Of a stretch of DNA of 64,000 bases, positions 52,433 through 61,965 are shown piece by piece. Position numbers and translations under genes: made by a program. This stretch comes from Tumebacillus permanentifrigoris. GTDB taxonomy: Bacteria > Bacillota > Bacilli > Tumebacillales > Tumebacillaceae. Under the pieces are notes generated by a model, which had not been told where the DNA came from, ran no database searches, and saw nothing but the letters and a program-made list of their open reading frames with translations. Each line of letters begins with the position of its first letter. The stretch's first letter is position 1. The stretch lies in the NCBI RefSeq assembly GCF_003148565.1, contig NZ_QGGL01000007.1, positions 131,091 to 195,090 on the forward strand. The letters are read 5' to 3'.

Positions 52433-54271
52433 GGTCGAAGATGGCAGTTTCTCAATATACGAGCGGGACAAGCGTTCCAGCTCCATGACCTTGTTCATCG
52501 GGTCGTGATACGCGTCCGTCCCCGCTGCACGCTGGTGCGTTTGCAGGTGGATCGTCTGCTGGTCCTCGGAATTGTACAGCACATTATCTGACACAAACGA
52601 TCCGGTCGGCAGGTAGAACAACTCGCCCAACAGGTTGTCGGGTTGGTTCAGCAGGTCTTGCCCGAAATGGATCTGATCGCCCAGCGAGATCCCCAGCAGA
52701 TTGCTGAGTGTCGGCAGCGTGTCGATCTGCCCGCCGACGCCATGTCGTACCTGCCCAGGCATCCCCGGCACGCGCACGATCAACGGAACGTTGAGCATAT
52801 CCGTCATGTCATAGATCCGCCCTAGCAGTCCATTCAGCAGGATCGAATCCGTACCACTAACCGAGTCCGCATGAAACGCAAAGTGGTCGCCATACAGCGC
52901 GATCACCGTATTGTCCCAAAGTCCCTTCGCTTTCAGCTCGTCGAAAAATGTCCCCAGCGCTGCGTCGGTGTAATGCACTGCACGCAGATAGTCGCCGAGC
53001 ATCGAATCCTTCCCCGCATACTCCGCCGAGAGCGTCAATCCGTCCGCTCCTGCTGGGATCTTGAACGGATGGTGGCTGGAGAGCGTGACATAGTTCGCAT
53101 AGAAGGGTTGCCCGCGCTGTTGTCGCTCTTGCAACAGCGCGATCGACTTGCGATACAAAACGTTGTCGCTCGCTCCCATGCTGATGACGTCTTCCTCACC
53201 AAAGTACTTTTTGTCATAGTATTGGTCGTATCCCATGTTCGGGTACATCCGGTTGCGGTTGTAAAAGCTCACATCGTTCACATGCATCGTGAACGTGTCA
53301 TACCCCGCGGCACTCAGCAGTTTCGGCAGACTCGGAAAGTCTTTGTCCTTGTAGATCGTCGACATCGCCCCGCTCTCCAACGGGTACAGCGAGGTGTTCG
53401 TGATGAACTCCGCATCGGACGTATTGCCCTGCCCGATCATGGTGTTGAAGTGGTCAAAGTACTGACTTTCTCCCAACAACTTGTTCAGGTTCGGCGTGAT
53501 CTCTTGCCCGTCGACTTTCCTGCCAATCACGAAGTTCTGGAACGACTCCAGTTGGATCACGATCAAGTTCTTCCCCTGTGCGACCCCGAAGTTTGTGGCC
53601 TCGGCCGGATCGACGATGCCCTTGATCGCGTTCACCGCCTCCTGCGTGATCGGCCCCGTGTCGTACTCCTTGGTCCGCGACTCTTGGATCGCTTGGAACG
53701 CCTCCGCATTGAGCAAGCCCACGTCCTTCGCAAACTTCGACGGGTCGAGCACATCCTGCGCGCGCTTTGCAGAGATGTTATAAACAGAAACAAACAGCGA
53801 CAACACCAGCACACCAGCCAGCGCTTTGCGGGAGAATTGCTCAGTTTTGAGCATCGGATTTTTCCGAATCAGCGCCAGCATGGCGACGACGATGAGGTCG
53901 AGGTACATCAACACATCGCTCGGTTCGAGCAAAACCGCGATGCTGTCCTGCACCGACCCGGCCTCGCCCAACAGATACAGCGATTCGAACATCGGGATGC
54001 GGTGGAATTGGCGATAAAACACCAACACCCCGAGATAGACGGTGGAGAGCAGGAACGTCAGCACGAAATAGACGAACCGCTTCCCACGCCTGCACGTCAG
54101 TTCCACCACCGCAAACAGTATCAAAAACGCGCTCAACTCGACGGCCAGCACTTCCCAAAACGTCGTGTCCTCGTACATCCATCGTCGAACATGCAACGAT
54201 TTGAGGATCATAAAAAGCGTGTAGAGAACAAAAGGACTTCGCAGAACCTGCAACCCGAAACGAGTCTTCAT
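52421..54271 (-). CDS. LTA synthase family protein (polyglycerol-phosphate transferase)
   Basis: 616 residues. Five N-terminal transmembrane helices (to about 165) are followed by an extracellular sulfatase-fold domain. The catalytic threonine is T284 in 'GQGNTSDAEF', with metal ligand E242 in 'IQLESFQ' and the 'YGDHF' motif further on. LtaS-type enzymes transfer glycerol phosphate from phosphatidylglycerol to build lipoteichoic acid at the outer membrane face. Length and motifs are normal. A likely primase or synthase role cannot be separated by sequence alone. AAGG lies before the ATG. Confidence 0.92.
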   Translation of the reverse strand: MKTRFGLQVLRSPFVLYTLFMILKSLHVRRWMYEDTTFWEVLAVELSAFLILFAVVELTCRRGKRFVYFVLTFLLSTVYLGVLVFYRQFHRIPMFESLYLLGEAGSVQDSIAVLLEPSDVLMYLDLIVVAMLALIRKNPMLKTEQFSRKALAGVLVLSLFVSVYNISAKRAQDVLDPSKFAKDVGLLNAEAFQAIQESRTKEYDTGPITQEAVNAIKGIVDPAEATNFGVAQGKNLIVIQLESFQNFVIGRKVDGQEITPNLNKLLGESQYFDHFNTMIGQGNTSDAEFITNTSLYPLESGAMSTIYKDKDFPSLPKLLSAAGYDTFTMHVNDVSFYNRNRMYPNMGYDQYYDKKYFGEEDVISMGASDNVLYRKSIALLQERQQRGQPFYANYVTLSSHHPFKIPAGADGLTLSAEYAGKDSMLGDYLRAVHYTDAALGTFFDELKAKGLWDNTVIALYGDHFAFHADSVSGTDSILLNGLLGRIYDMTDMLNVPLIVRVPGMPGQVRHGVGGQIDTLPTLSNLLGISLGDQIHFGQDLLNQPDNLLGELFYLPTGSFVSDNVLYNSEDQQTIHLQTHQRAAGTDAYHDPMNKVMELERLSRSYIEKLPSSTKKS

Positions 54272-54342
54272 CCTGGATACCTTCTTCTAGTTTTTCTCTC
54301 TAGTGTAACAAGGATGCATGACGAACATGTGTTGAATGCGCA

Positions 54343-54377
54343 CAAAAAAAAGCCCGGCCTCCCCGCCGGGCTTTTTC
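54343..54377 (-). terminator. Terminator after the flavin monooxygenase gene
   Basis: AGCCCGGC/GCCGGGCT stem with long A and T runs, at the end of the 54379-55413 gene. Confidence 0.88.
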
Positions 54378-54378
54378 C

Positions 54379-55413
54379 TCATACTGTTTGTTCGATCTGC
54401 ATAACCTGACGTGCGAAGCGCTCCATCTCCTCCAACTGAGGGGAGAATTGCAGCAACAACAAGTCGAGGCCCGCTGCTTCGTACTCGCGGATTTTCGCTT
54501 GGATCTGCTCCGGTGTGCCGATCAGCGTCGGGCGCAGGCCGCGATTGGAGACGCTGTAATCCTGCAGCGTGATCTGTTGCTCCAACTGCGACTTGCTGGT
54601 GAAGTCCTTGAAGCCTGCATAGCCGCTCAGGTCGCCTTTGACATCGGTGATGCGCGCAAGTTCGGCTTGCGCTTCTTCCTCTGTGTCGCGACAGATCACG
54701 TAGGCCGCCATCCCAAAGGAGGAAAACGGCGCGTGTCCAGCGTCCGCGCGACGTTTTTTCATATCGGCGATCTTGACGCGGATTTCCTCGACCGTGCCGC
54801 CGTGCATGACATACGCGTCACAGTGTTCGGAGATCAACTGCTTGCCTCGCTCCGACTCACCACCTGCGTAGAGAATCGGATTCGGGCGCTGGACGGGTTT
54901 CGGGGAGAGTTTGGCGTTCTCCACGTTGTAGTATCGGCCTTGGAAGTTGAAGGTCTCCTCCGTCCACAAGCCCTTGAGCACCTGCACGAACTCCTCTGTG
55001 CGCTCATAGCGTTCGTCATGCTCGGCAAAATGCCCGCCGTACTGGCGCGCTTCTTCGGCCCACCACGCGGAGACGACGTTCAAGGTGAAGCGTCCGCCGG
55101 AGATCTGGTCGATGTTTGCCGCCATCTTGGCGCAGACGGCTGGGTTGTGGTAGCCAGGTCGTACCGCAGTCATGATCTCGATCTTCTCGGTGGCCGCCGC
55201 CAGAGCTGCCGCAGTGGTCCACGCTTCGAGAACGTCCTGCTCCGGGCCCTTGATATCGTTGAGGTACAACTCAGCAATCAGCGTGGTGCTGTAGCCCCAC
55301 TTCTCTGCAGCTTGGATGACGTCCTTCGCATAGTCGAACGTCGGCGGCATCTGCTCATCGTCAACATTGCGCAACCAACCACCAAAAATCGGCAACCAAA
55401 ACCCGTACTTCAT
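54379..55413 (-). CDS. Luciferase-like flavin-dependent monooxygenase (SfnG/SsuD type)
   Basis: 344 residues from the ATG at 55413 with GGGGAG/GGAG upstream; six residues shorter than the longest frame. The start 'KYGFWLPIFGGWLRNVDDE' and 'AELYLNDIKG' closely fit the dimethylsulfone monooxygenase SfnG group; 'AVRPGYHNPAVCAKMAANIDQISGGRFTLNVVSAWW' (positions about 95-130) covers the flavin site. Such enzymes use FMNH2 from a separate reductase to release sulfite or sulfinates from sulfones. It sits 70 nt downstream of the methionine-cycle fusion gene, so a sulfur-metabolism role fits, but no reductase or transporter is adjacent. Confidence 0.88.
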   Translation of the reverse strand: MKYGFWLPIFGGWLRNVDDEQMPPTFDYAKDVIQAAEKWGYSTTLIAELYLNDIKGPEQDVLEAWTTAAALAAATEKIEIMTAVRPGYHNPAVCAKMAANIDQISGGRFTLNVVSAWWAEEARQYGGHFAEHDERYERTEEFVQVLKGLWTEETFNFQGRYYNVENAKLSPKPVQRPNPILYAGGESERGKQLISEHCDAYVMHGGTVEEIRVKIADMKKRRADAGHAPFSSFGMAAYVICRDTEEEAQAELARITDVKGDLSGYAGFKDFTSKSQLEQQITLQDYSVSNRGLRPTLIGTPEQIQAKIREYEAAGLDLLLLQFSPQLEEMERFARQVMQIEQTV

Positions 55414-55487
55414 CTCTGCTCCACTCCCCATGTTGGTAAACCCGTGTATTCCGATATGAGTTTATTGTATACTGGATTCAGAAAAAG

Positions 55488-57407
55488 TCAACAGCAGCCG
55501 CTGCCGTGGTGCTGGTGCTCCCGACCGACCGCGATCTCCGCCTGTGCCGAGGTGATCTGGCGGGCGTAGCGGGTCAGTTCGACCGTCATGTCATAGTAGT
55601 TGAACGGCGTGATCAGGTACAGGCCGTTGAAGTGATGCACGGCCACATCGAGCAGTTCCTTGGCGATCTGCACACCTTCGTGGCGGGCCGCTTCGCCTTC
55701 GAAACGCTTGATGCGCTCTAGCGTCGATTCGGCGATCTTGATCCCTGGCACCTCGTTGTGCAGGAACTCGGCGTTGCGCTGACCTGTCAGCGGCATCACC
55801 CCGATGAAGATCGGGATCGGGATGTGACGGGTCGCCTCGCGAATCGCCAGCAACGTCTCCACATCATAGACCGGTTGCGTCATGATGAAATCCGCCCCCG
55901 CTTCCACTTTGCGCTCCAAGCGGGCAATCGCCGGTTCGAGGTTGCGCACATGTGGGTTGAACGCGGCGCCGACGACGAATCGCGCTTGGTTTTTCATCCG
56001 TCGTCCGGAGAAGGCAATTCCTTCATTTAATTGCTTCACCATGCGGATCAGATCGAACGACGAGAGATCGAACACGGAGGTCGCCCCTGGCAGGTCGCCG
56101 ACACGTGCCGGGTCGCCCGTGATGACGAGAACTTGGTTGAGTCCCAGCGCATGCAAGCCCAGCAAGTGCGACTGCTGCCCGATCAAGTTGCGGTCGCGAC
56201 AGGCGACGTGCGCCATCGCTTCGATGCCAAGTTCACGCTTGAGGATCGCCCCGAGCGCCATGTTGCTGACCCGGGTCGTCGCCAGTGAATTGTCGGCGAG
56301 GGTGATCGCGTCGGCACCCGCTTCTTGGAGCGCACGGCTGCCTGTGATGTATTTTTCGATGTCGAGGTCACGCGGTGTATCGTACTCCACGATGATCGTA
56401 TGGCGTTGCTTGACGAGATCGACGATGCTCGGGGTCGGCGGGATCTCGATGCGCGGCGTCTCGCGTTCCACCGGGACCACACGCTCTGCCAAAACGGGAT
56501 TCACCCGCGTCACGCGGCGTCTCCCGGCAACCGAGTCGGCAATCGCTTTGATATGTTCCGGGGAGGTGCCACAACAACCTCCGAGCAGACTCACGCCTTG
56601 GTTGACCAAGCGTCCGGCATAGTCACCGAAGTAGGCAGCGTTGGATTTGTATTGGACCTTGCCATCGATCATGCCGAGGCGGCCGGCGTTCGGATACACG
56701 GAGATCGGCATACCCTCTGGCACGATGGTGCGTTCCAGCGAGCCGAGGATCTCCGCCGGACCGAGGCGGCAGTTCAGGCCGACGACGTCTGCGCCTGCAC
56801 TCTCCAATTGGCGGAAGGCTTGCGTCAGTTCGTAGCCGTCCCGGGTGCGCCCGACTTCGATCAACGAGAGTTGTGCGATGATCGGCGTCCCCGAGGAGGC
56901 AGCCAGCGGGCGGATCACATCGAGGGCGAGCAACAGCTCTTCGACATCGTAGAAGGTTTCGAGGATCACTCCGTCCACACCCTCATGCAACAGGGCGACG
57001 GCTTGCTCCTCGTAGACATCACGGTACTCCTCCCACGCTGTGCCACGAACGCGACCGGCCAGAATCGAACCGATGCTTCCGACGACAAACGCGTCACGAC
57101 CCGTCTGCTCCAACGCTTGACGGGCGATCTGTACGGAGGCGCGGTTGATCCGCGTGGTGCGCGTCTCCAAGCCATAGCGGGCCAGTGCCTCGCGATTCGC
57201 AGCGTAGGAGTTGGTCTCGATGACGGTAGCCCCCGCGTCCAGATACGCGATGTGCGTATCCCGCACCCAGTCTTGCTCTGTCAGGCACAATTCCTCCGTC
57301 GATGCCCCGATCGCGTTGCCTTGCAAGTACAGAAGCGTTGCCATCGCGCCATCCCCAACCAAGATATCGGAACGCAGTCGCGCTCGAAAAGCATGCTGTC
57401 GATTCAC
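55488..57407 (-). CDS. Bifunctional homocysteine S-methyltransferase / methylenetetrahydrofolate reductase
   Basis: 639 residues from a GTG at 57407 with GAGGGG 11 nt upstream; a GTG at 57419 overlaps the RBS. Residues 1-300 are a homocysteine S-methyltransferase domain: 'GDGAMATLLYLQG', 'TVIETNSYAANR' and zinc-ligand cysteines in 'GLNCRLGP' and 'GGCCGTSPEH'. Residues 340-630 form a methylenetetrahydrofolate reductase domain ('VEYDTPRD', 'ADAITLADNS', 'LGLNQVLVITGDPARVG', 'FIMTQPVYD', 'IPIFIGVMPLTGQRN'). The protein joins two steps of methionine synthesis, making methyl-THF and using a methyl donor on homocysteine. It is under a SAM-I riboswitch. Confidence 0.95.
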   Translation of the reverse strand: MNRQHAFRARLRSDILVGDGAMATLLYLQGNAIGASTEELCLTEQDWVRDTHIAYLDAGATVIETNSYAANREALARYGLETRTTRINRASVQIARQALEQTGRDAFVVGSIGSILAGRVRGTAWEEYRDVYEEQAVALLHEGVDGVILETFYDVEELLLALDVIRPLAASSGTPIIAQLSLIEVGRTRDGYELTQAFRQLESAGADVVGLNCRLGPAEILGSLERTIVPEGMPISVYPNAGRLGMIDGKVQYKSNAAYFGDYAGRLVNQGVSLLGGCCGTSPEHIKAIADSVAGRRRVTRVNPVLAERVVPVERETPRIEIPPTPSIVDLVKQRHTIIVEYDTPRDLDIEKYITGSRALQEAGADAITLADNSLATTRVSNMALGAILKRELGIEAMAHVACRDRNLIGQQSHLLGLHALGLNQVLVITGDPARVGDLPGATSVFDLSSFDLIRMVKQLNEGIAFSGRRMKNQARFVVGAAFNPHVRNLEPAIARLERKVEAGADFIMTQPVYDVETLLAIREATRHIPIPIFIGVMPLTGQRNAEFLHNEVPGIKIAESTLERIKRFEGEAARHEGVQIAKELLDVAVHHFNGLYLITPFNYYDMTVELTRYARQITSAQAEIAVGREHQHHGSGCC

Positions 57408-57440
57408 TCTACTTCCCACCCCTCTGCTTTTCTTCGATAA

Positions 57441-57480
57441 AATAAAAAGAGCCTCTTCTCAGGCGTCCAAGAAGAGGCTC
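57441..57480 (-). terminator. Terminator of the SAM riboswitch expression platform
   Basis: A perfect 10-bp stem (GAGCCTCTTC/GAAGAGGCTC) followed by a U-rich run on the minus strand, between the SAM-I aptamer and the start codon. Confidence 0.92.
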
Positions 57481-57506
57481 ATTGTACATGACAATGGAAA
57501 AAAATC

Positions 57507-57625
57507 CTCTCTTATCTGCCAAAACGCTACACAGCGTCTTGCAGGAATTAGCACCTGATATCACGATTGATACCGGTTGCCGAGGTTTCGCAGGGCCAGT
57601 CCCTCCACCTCTCTGGATAAGAGCT
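57507..57625 (-). promoter_or_regulatory. SAM-I (S-box) riboswitch
   Basis: On the minus strand the sequence runs CTCTTATCCAGAGAGGTGGA, GGGACTGGCCCTGCGAAACC, TCGGCAACC, then GGTGCTAATTCC and a closing GATAAGAG. These are the conserved blocks of the S-box aptamer, with P1 formed by CTCTTATC/GATAAGAG. With SAM bound, the following terminator forms and the methyltransferase/MTHFR gene is off. Confidence 0.96.
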
Positions 57626-57689
57626 ACAGTATGAAATTTTGCGAACTTTCGCTTATCTAGCATACCTCGTCTGTCGATCCCTGTCAACG

Positions 57690-57727
57690 AAAAAGGGGGA
57701 AAGCCGCAGGCGGCCTCCCCCTCTTTT
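57690..57727 (-). terminator. Terminator after the aldehyde dehydrogenase gene
   Basis: GGGGG/CCCCC outer and GCCGC/GCGGC inner stem, with a U-rich tract in the minus direction just past the stop at 57734. Confidence 0.8.
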
Positions 57728-57733
57728 GTCCGC

Positions 57734-59236
57734 TTAGTTGTAATTGACCCACACGCTCTTGATCTGCGTGTAGTTCTCCAGCGCGTACTCGCCCATCTCC
57801 CGGCCGATGCCGGAGTGCTTGTAGCCACCAAATGGCGAGGCGGCGTCGAACATGTTGTAACAGTTGATCCAGACCGACCCGGCTTTCAGGCGATTGGCGA
57901 CGGTGAAGGCCGTGTTCATGTTCTGCGTCCAGACGCCGGCTGCCAGACCATACGTCGATCGGTTGGCACGGGCGATCACGTCCTCGATGTCGTCAAACGG
58001 CATCGCCGCCACGACCGGGCCAAAGATCTCCTCCTGTGCAATCGCCATCTCATCCTGCACATCGTAGAACACGGTCGGGCGCACGAAGTAGCCGCGTGCG
58101 AGGTCGCCATCGCCACGCTCGCCTCCGATCGCGATCTTGGCCCCTTGCTCCAGACCTTTGTTGATGTAGCTGGTGACGCGGGTCAGTTGCTCCTCGGACA
58201 CCAGCGGGCCCATCTGGGTTTTCGGGTCGATCCCAAAACCTTGGCGGACTTTGCTGGCGTGTGTCACCATGTCGGAGAGCACGTTGTCATACTGGCTCTT
58301 GTGGATGTACAGGCGCGAACCGGCCGAGCAGACTTGACCTTGGTTGAAGAAGATCGCTTGCATCGAGCCTTGCACAGCGCGGCTGAAGTCCGCATCCGGG
58401 AAGATGATGTTCGGGGACTTGCCGCCCAATTCCAAGGAGACGCGCTTCAGGTCAACCGCTGCGTTGCTCATGATCAACTTGCCTACTTCCGTGGAGCCGG
58501 TGAACGCGATTTTGTCCACGTCCGGGTGTGTGACCAGCGCGTTGCCCGCCGTCTCCCCAAAACCGGTCACGATGTTGACAACGCCCGCCGGGAAGCCTGC
58601 TTCCTGAATCAGCTTGCCGAGGTAGAGCGCCGAGAGCGGCGTCTGTTCGGCCGGTTTCAGGACGATCGTACAGCCGGTCGCCAGCGCTGCGCCCAGTTTC
58701 CAAGCTGCCATCAACAGCGGGAAATTCCACGGGATGATCTGTCCGACGACCCCGATCGGTTCGCGACGGACATAGTTGTGCATGTTCGGCACGTTGACGG
58801 GGAGCACATCACCTGTAATCTTGGTCGCCCAGCCTGCGTAATAGCGGAAGTGCTCGACGGTCGCCGGGACGTCAAAGCCTTTCGCTTCGGAGATCGGCTT
58901 GCCGTTGTCGAGCGACTCGATCTCCGCGAATACATCAGCATCGCGCTCGATCAGGTCTGCGAGCGTGTAGATCAGGCGAGCCCGTTCCGCCGGAAGCATC
59001 CGCTGCCACGGGCCAGTTTCGAACGCATCGCGTGCGCAGGCGACGGCACGGTCGATGTCTTCCTTGTCCCCTTCAGCTACATACGCGAGGATCTGGTTGT
59101 TGGCGGGGTTGTAGGTGGGGAAGGTTTTGTTGGACACCGCTTCAACAAATTGACCTCCGATGAACATTTTTTTCACCGTCTTGGACTTTACAAAATCGAC
59201 CGTGCGTGGGTTGAGCTTATGAGAAATCGCTTCCAT
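57734..59236 (-). CDS. NAD(P)-dependent aldehyde dehydrogenase
   Basis: 500 residues, ALDH1/2-like. NAD-binding 'GSTEVGK' (247-253), general base E269 in 'LELGGKSP' and catalytic cysteine C303 in 'NQGQVCSAGSR', and the C-terminal 'SPFGGYKHSGIGREMG'. It oxidises aldehydes to acids in the cytoplasm; the substrate cannot be read from the sequence. Single gene with its own terminator; the short gap to the SAM riboswitch region makes read-through unlikely. AGGGGG lies before the ATG. Confidence 0.95.
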   Translation of the reverse strand: MEAISHKLNPRTVDFVKSKTVKKMFIGGQFVEAVSNKTFPTYNPANNQILAYVAEGDKEDIDRAVACARDAFETGPWQRMLPAERARLIYTLADLIERDADVFAEIESLDNGKPISEAKGFDVPATVEHFRYYAGWATKITGDVLPVNVPNMHNYVRREPIGVVGQIIPWNFPLLMAAWKLGAALATGCTIVLKPAEQTPLSALYLGKLIQEAGFPAGVVNIVTGFGETAGNALVTHPDVDKIAFTGSTEVGKLIMSNAAVDLKRVSLELGGKSPNIIFPDADFSRAVQGSMQAIFFNQGQVCSAGSRLYIHKSQYDNVLSDMVTHASKVRQGFGIDPKTQMGPLVSEEQLTRVTSYINKGLEQGAKIAIGGERGDGDLARGYFVRPTVFYDVQDEMAIAQEEIFGPVVAAMPFDDIEDVIARANRSTYGLAAGVWTQNMNTAFTVANRLKAGSVWINCYNMFDAASPFGGYKHSGIGREMGEYALENYTQIKSVWVNYN

Positions 59237-59310
59237 CGACGAAAAACCCCCTCTTCTCTATGTACACCTTCGCAGGTTTGTACCTCGATAGAAGATATGG
59301 CGGAGTTTGT

Positions 59311-59350
59311 AAAAAAATGACCTACACTCGCACGAGTGTAGGTCATTTTT
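59311..59350 (-). terminator. Terminator after the nitroreductase gene
   Basis: A perfect 14-bp stem (ATGACCTACACTCG/CGAGTGTAGGTCAT) with a CA loop and A/T runs on both sides. Confidence 0.9.
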
Positions 59351-59361
59351 CTCAAGAAAGC

Positions 59362-60000
59362 TTAAAAGGTATTTTTAACCACGAGTTGTTCGAGGTTGAA
59401 GCGCCCCGTTGCATGTGCCGGTGCTGCAGCTTTGCCAAGCGTGAGCATCACGGACGGGATGTAGCGCGCCGGGATGTTGAATTCTTCCACCACTTTGGTA
59501 CGGTCGAAGCCGCCCATCGGGCAGGTGTCGTAGCCGTATGCTTTGGCTGCCAACATCAGTTGCATCGCGAGGTAGGAGCTGTTGCGGATCGCTTCATCGC
59601 GCGCGCCCTGTGCGTTGTCGGTGTAGGCTGCTTGGATCTGGCCGGTCAGGGCGTCGTAAGCGTTTTGGGGCATGAAGCCACCTTCGAGCGCCGGTTTGTA
59701 GACGGCATCTGCGTTTTTGTTCGCTTCAAGGTCTCCGAGGACGAGGATCACTGCGGAAGAGTCGACGACTTGTTGCTGTCCGTAAGCGATCGGGAGCATT
59801 TTTTCCTTGGTCGCTTGGTCGGTGATGACGAGCAGTTTCCAGTGTTGCAAGTTCCAAGAGGACGGCGCAGTGGTCGCCAGTTCGAGGATTGCATTCAGTT
59901 CCGCTTCCGGAATCGTGTGGCCTGTTTCATACTTACGAATGGAGTGGCGGTCGCGCATCGCTTGTTCGAGCGTCAATTGAGTATGTACGTTTTGAGTCAT
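59362..60000 (-). CDS. Nitroreductase-family FMN oxidoreductase
   Basis: 212 residues. 'RHSIRKYE' near the N-terminus and 'TAPSSWNLQHWKLLVI' fit the FMN-binding motifs of the nitroreductase family; 'MGGFDRTKVVEEFNIP' follows near the end. These enzymes reduce nitro compounds or quinones with NAD(P)H. A good sigma-A promoter (TTTACA, 17 nt, TATGAT) lies upstream. Confidence 0.93.
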   Translation of the reverse strand: MTQNVHTQLTLEQAMRDRHSIRKYETGHTIPEAELNAILELATTAPSSWNLQHWKLLVITDQATKEKMLPIAYGQQQVVDSSAVILVLGDLEANKNADAVYKPALEGGFMPQNAYDALTGQIQAAYTDNAQGARDEAIRNSSYLAMQLMLAAKAYGYDTCPMGGFDRTKVVEEFNIPARYIPSVMLTLGKAAAPAHATGRFNLEQLVVKNTF

Positions 60001-60044
60001 GGGAATGGGTCATCCTTTCAGCTGTTCAATTTTGGTTTACTGTG

Positions 60045-60073
60045 ATCATAGCAAAGAGACTTTCTTTTGTAAA
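60045..60073 (-). promoter_or_regulatory. Sigma-A promoter of the nitroreductase gene
   Basis: On the minus strand TTTACA (60068-60073) and TATGAT (60045-60050) are separated by exactly 17 nt, about 45 nt before the start codon. Confidence 0.75.
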
Positions 60074-60138
60074 GTAACATGTTTGCAACGCCTAACTGTG
60101 ATAAGATTGTGGCAAGATTGAGACACAGGAGGAGATCT

Positions 60139-61965
60139 ATGCCTCTGCAAATTACGCGATATTCGTTTCCACTTTTCCCCTTGGCGGGACTGAGTTTACT
60201 CGGTCTGATCGATGCCTTGGTGAGCGCACAGTGGCGGCATCCGTCGAGCGTGATCACGCTGACGTTGCTTTTGGTGCTGGTAGAATTGTTCCCATTTCGT
60301 CTTGGTAAAATCAATCTCGCGTTTTCCTATCCGATCCTCTACGCCCTGTACTTGATCACGGGCGCCGAAGCTACCCTCTTGATCAGTGTGCTGATGCTCA
60401 CTTCTATCAATATGATGCGCGGCAAGGCATGGCCCAAGATCCTGTTTAACATCACCTCGCGGACGCTGGCGTTGCTTGGCACGCAATTGATCCCGTGGCT
60501 GTTGCCGATGGTGATCGGAGAGTCCCGAGATCTGACCTATTACCTGATCGATCTGTTCCTTTCCAGCCTCGTGTATTCAACGATTAGTACGCTATTGATT
60601 AAGTGGTATATTTTTAAGACTGTGAACGGTCGCGTACCTGAGGTCTCTTTTACCAAAATCGCGTTGATCTCCGTGGCGGTCGCCACCGTGTATGACGGGT
60701 TCATGCTCTGGTTGGCGACCAATCCGAAAAACACCGGGTCGGGCGACATCGGCACGCTGTTTTTCTTCCTGCCGTTGGTGGCGGGTTCGATTGTCGTGTA
60801 CCTATTCACGAACTTGACGCGGGCGAACTCCTCGCTGGAGACGCTGTTTGTCGTCTCGCAATCGATCAATCAGCAAAATGACTTGCCGACGGTGTTGTCG
60901 CATGTGATCGAGGAAGCGCGCAAACTCGTGCATGGCAGTTATGGGATGCTGTACCTCGTGGAAGAGGACGGCAATTTGAAGCGCGTGGTCGGCACGTCCG
61001 ATGTCTCCCTGCTCAAGCGCATCCCGATGCAAGTTGGCATCATCGGGCTGGTCGCTCACTTTGGCAAGCCGATGCTGATCCAAGATATCGAGCGCGATGC
61101 ACGGGTGTTGCAGATGGAGACATTGGAGGATACGCGCTCGCTGTTGGTCGTGCCGATCCACTCTGACAGCCAAGTGGTCGGCGTGATCTCGCTTGGCAAA
61201 AAGGAATCCTACTCGTTTCGCGAGGATGACCTCAAGATGATGACGATTTTTGCCACGCACGCGGGTGTTGCGATGCGCAATGCCCAGTATATCGAGGAGC
61301 GGGAAAAACGTCTGCTGCTCGAGGAGCGCAACCGTCTCGCTCGCGAGATTCACGATGGGTTGGCACAGGACCTCGCCAGTGCGATCTTGCAAGTGGAGAT
61401 GTTGAAGCGCATCGCACCCGGTGAGATGGTGTCCTCGTTGACCGAGTTGCAGGACATGGTGCGCCAGACGGCGACGGTCGTGCGGCACTCGATCTATAGC
61501 TTGCGTCCTGCACCCTACACACACGTTGGGCTCATCCCCGCGTTGCGTTCGCATCTGGACGAAGTGCGTGTGAACCACGGCATCCAGACGCATCTGTCGT
61601 CGAAGTGCAACGCGGAGCACTTGCCTTCGAAAGTTTCACAGGCGGTTTTTGAGATCTGCACGGAGACGGTGAAGAACGCGGTCAAGCATTCGCGTGCAAC
61701 CGACCTGTGGGTGGTTCTGGAGTGTGATAGCGCCGGCTTGGTCGTGAAAGTGCGGGACAATGGGGTTGGATTTCATTTCGGCCAAGCAATTTTGCAGGCG
61801 GCGAACCGGAAGAGTTTTGGGATTGAGAACCTGCACAGCATCGCAGACAGTGTCGGCGGCATGCTGGATTATGTGACGGCTCCGGGCGAAGGGACGCTCG
61901 TCACTTTGGAAATCTCGCTGGAGGAGGATGAGACTGATGACGATTCGTGTGCTGTTATGCGATGA
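60139..61965 (+). CDS. Membrane sensor histidine kinase (GAF, HisKA_3, HATPase_c)
   Basis: 608 residues from the ATG at 60139, with AGGAGGAG upstream. An N-terminal block of six or seven transmembrane helices (about 1-235, MASE-like) precedes a GAF domain (about 240-390), a HisKA_3 dimerisation domain with the phosphorylated H405 in 'REIHDGLAQ', and a HATPase_c domain ('TVKNAVKHS', 'DNGVGF', 'GEGTLVTLEI'). The layout is that of LiaS/DegS-type NarL-family kinases. The input may be membrane or small-ligand sensing through GAF. Overlaps the response regulator gene by 29 nt. Confidence 0.93.
   Translation: MPLQITRYSFPLFPLAGLSLLGLIDALVSAQWRHPSSVITLTLLLVLVELFPFRLGKINLAFSYPILYALYLITGAEATLLISVLMLTSINMMRGKAWPKILFNITSRTLALLGTQLIPWLLPMVIGESRDLTYYLIDLFLSSLVYSTISTLLIKWYIFKTVNGRVPEVSFTKIALISVAVATVYDGFMLWLATNPKNTGSGDIGTLFFFLPLVAGSIVVYLFTNLTRANSSLETLFVVSQSINQQNDLPTVLSHVIEEARKLVHGSYGMLYLVEEDGNLKRVVGTSDVSLLKRIPMQVGIIGLVAHFGKPMLIQDIERDARVLQMETLEDTRSLLVVPIHSDSQVVGVISLGKKESYSFREDDLKMMTIFATHAGVAMRNAQYIEEREKRLLLEERNRLAREIHDGLAQDLASAILQVEMLKRIAPGEMVSSLTELQDMVRQTATVVRHSIYSLRPAPYTHVGLIPALRSHLDEVRVNHGIQTHLSSKCNAEHLPSKVSQAVFEICTETVKNAVKHSRATDLWVVLECDSAGLVVKVRDNGVGFHFGQAILQAANRKSFGIENLHSIADSVGGMLDYVTAPGEGTLVTLEISLEEDETDDDSCAVMR

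Noticed and set aside
52871-54409. Plus-strand open frame opposite the LtaS-like gene (512 codons)
   Set aside because: Shadow of a gene with conserved catalytic motifs; no RBS or domain support.
57815-59320. Plus-strand open frame opposite the aldehyde dehydrogenase (501 codons)
   Set aside because: The opposite strand has all ALDH motifs and its own terminator; the frame is a GC-rich shadow.
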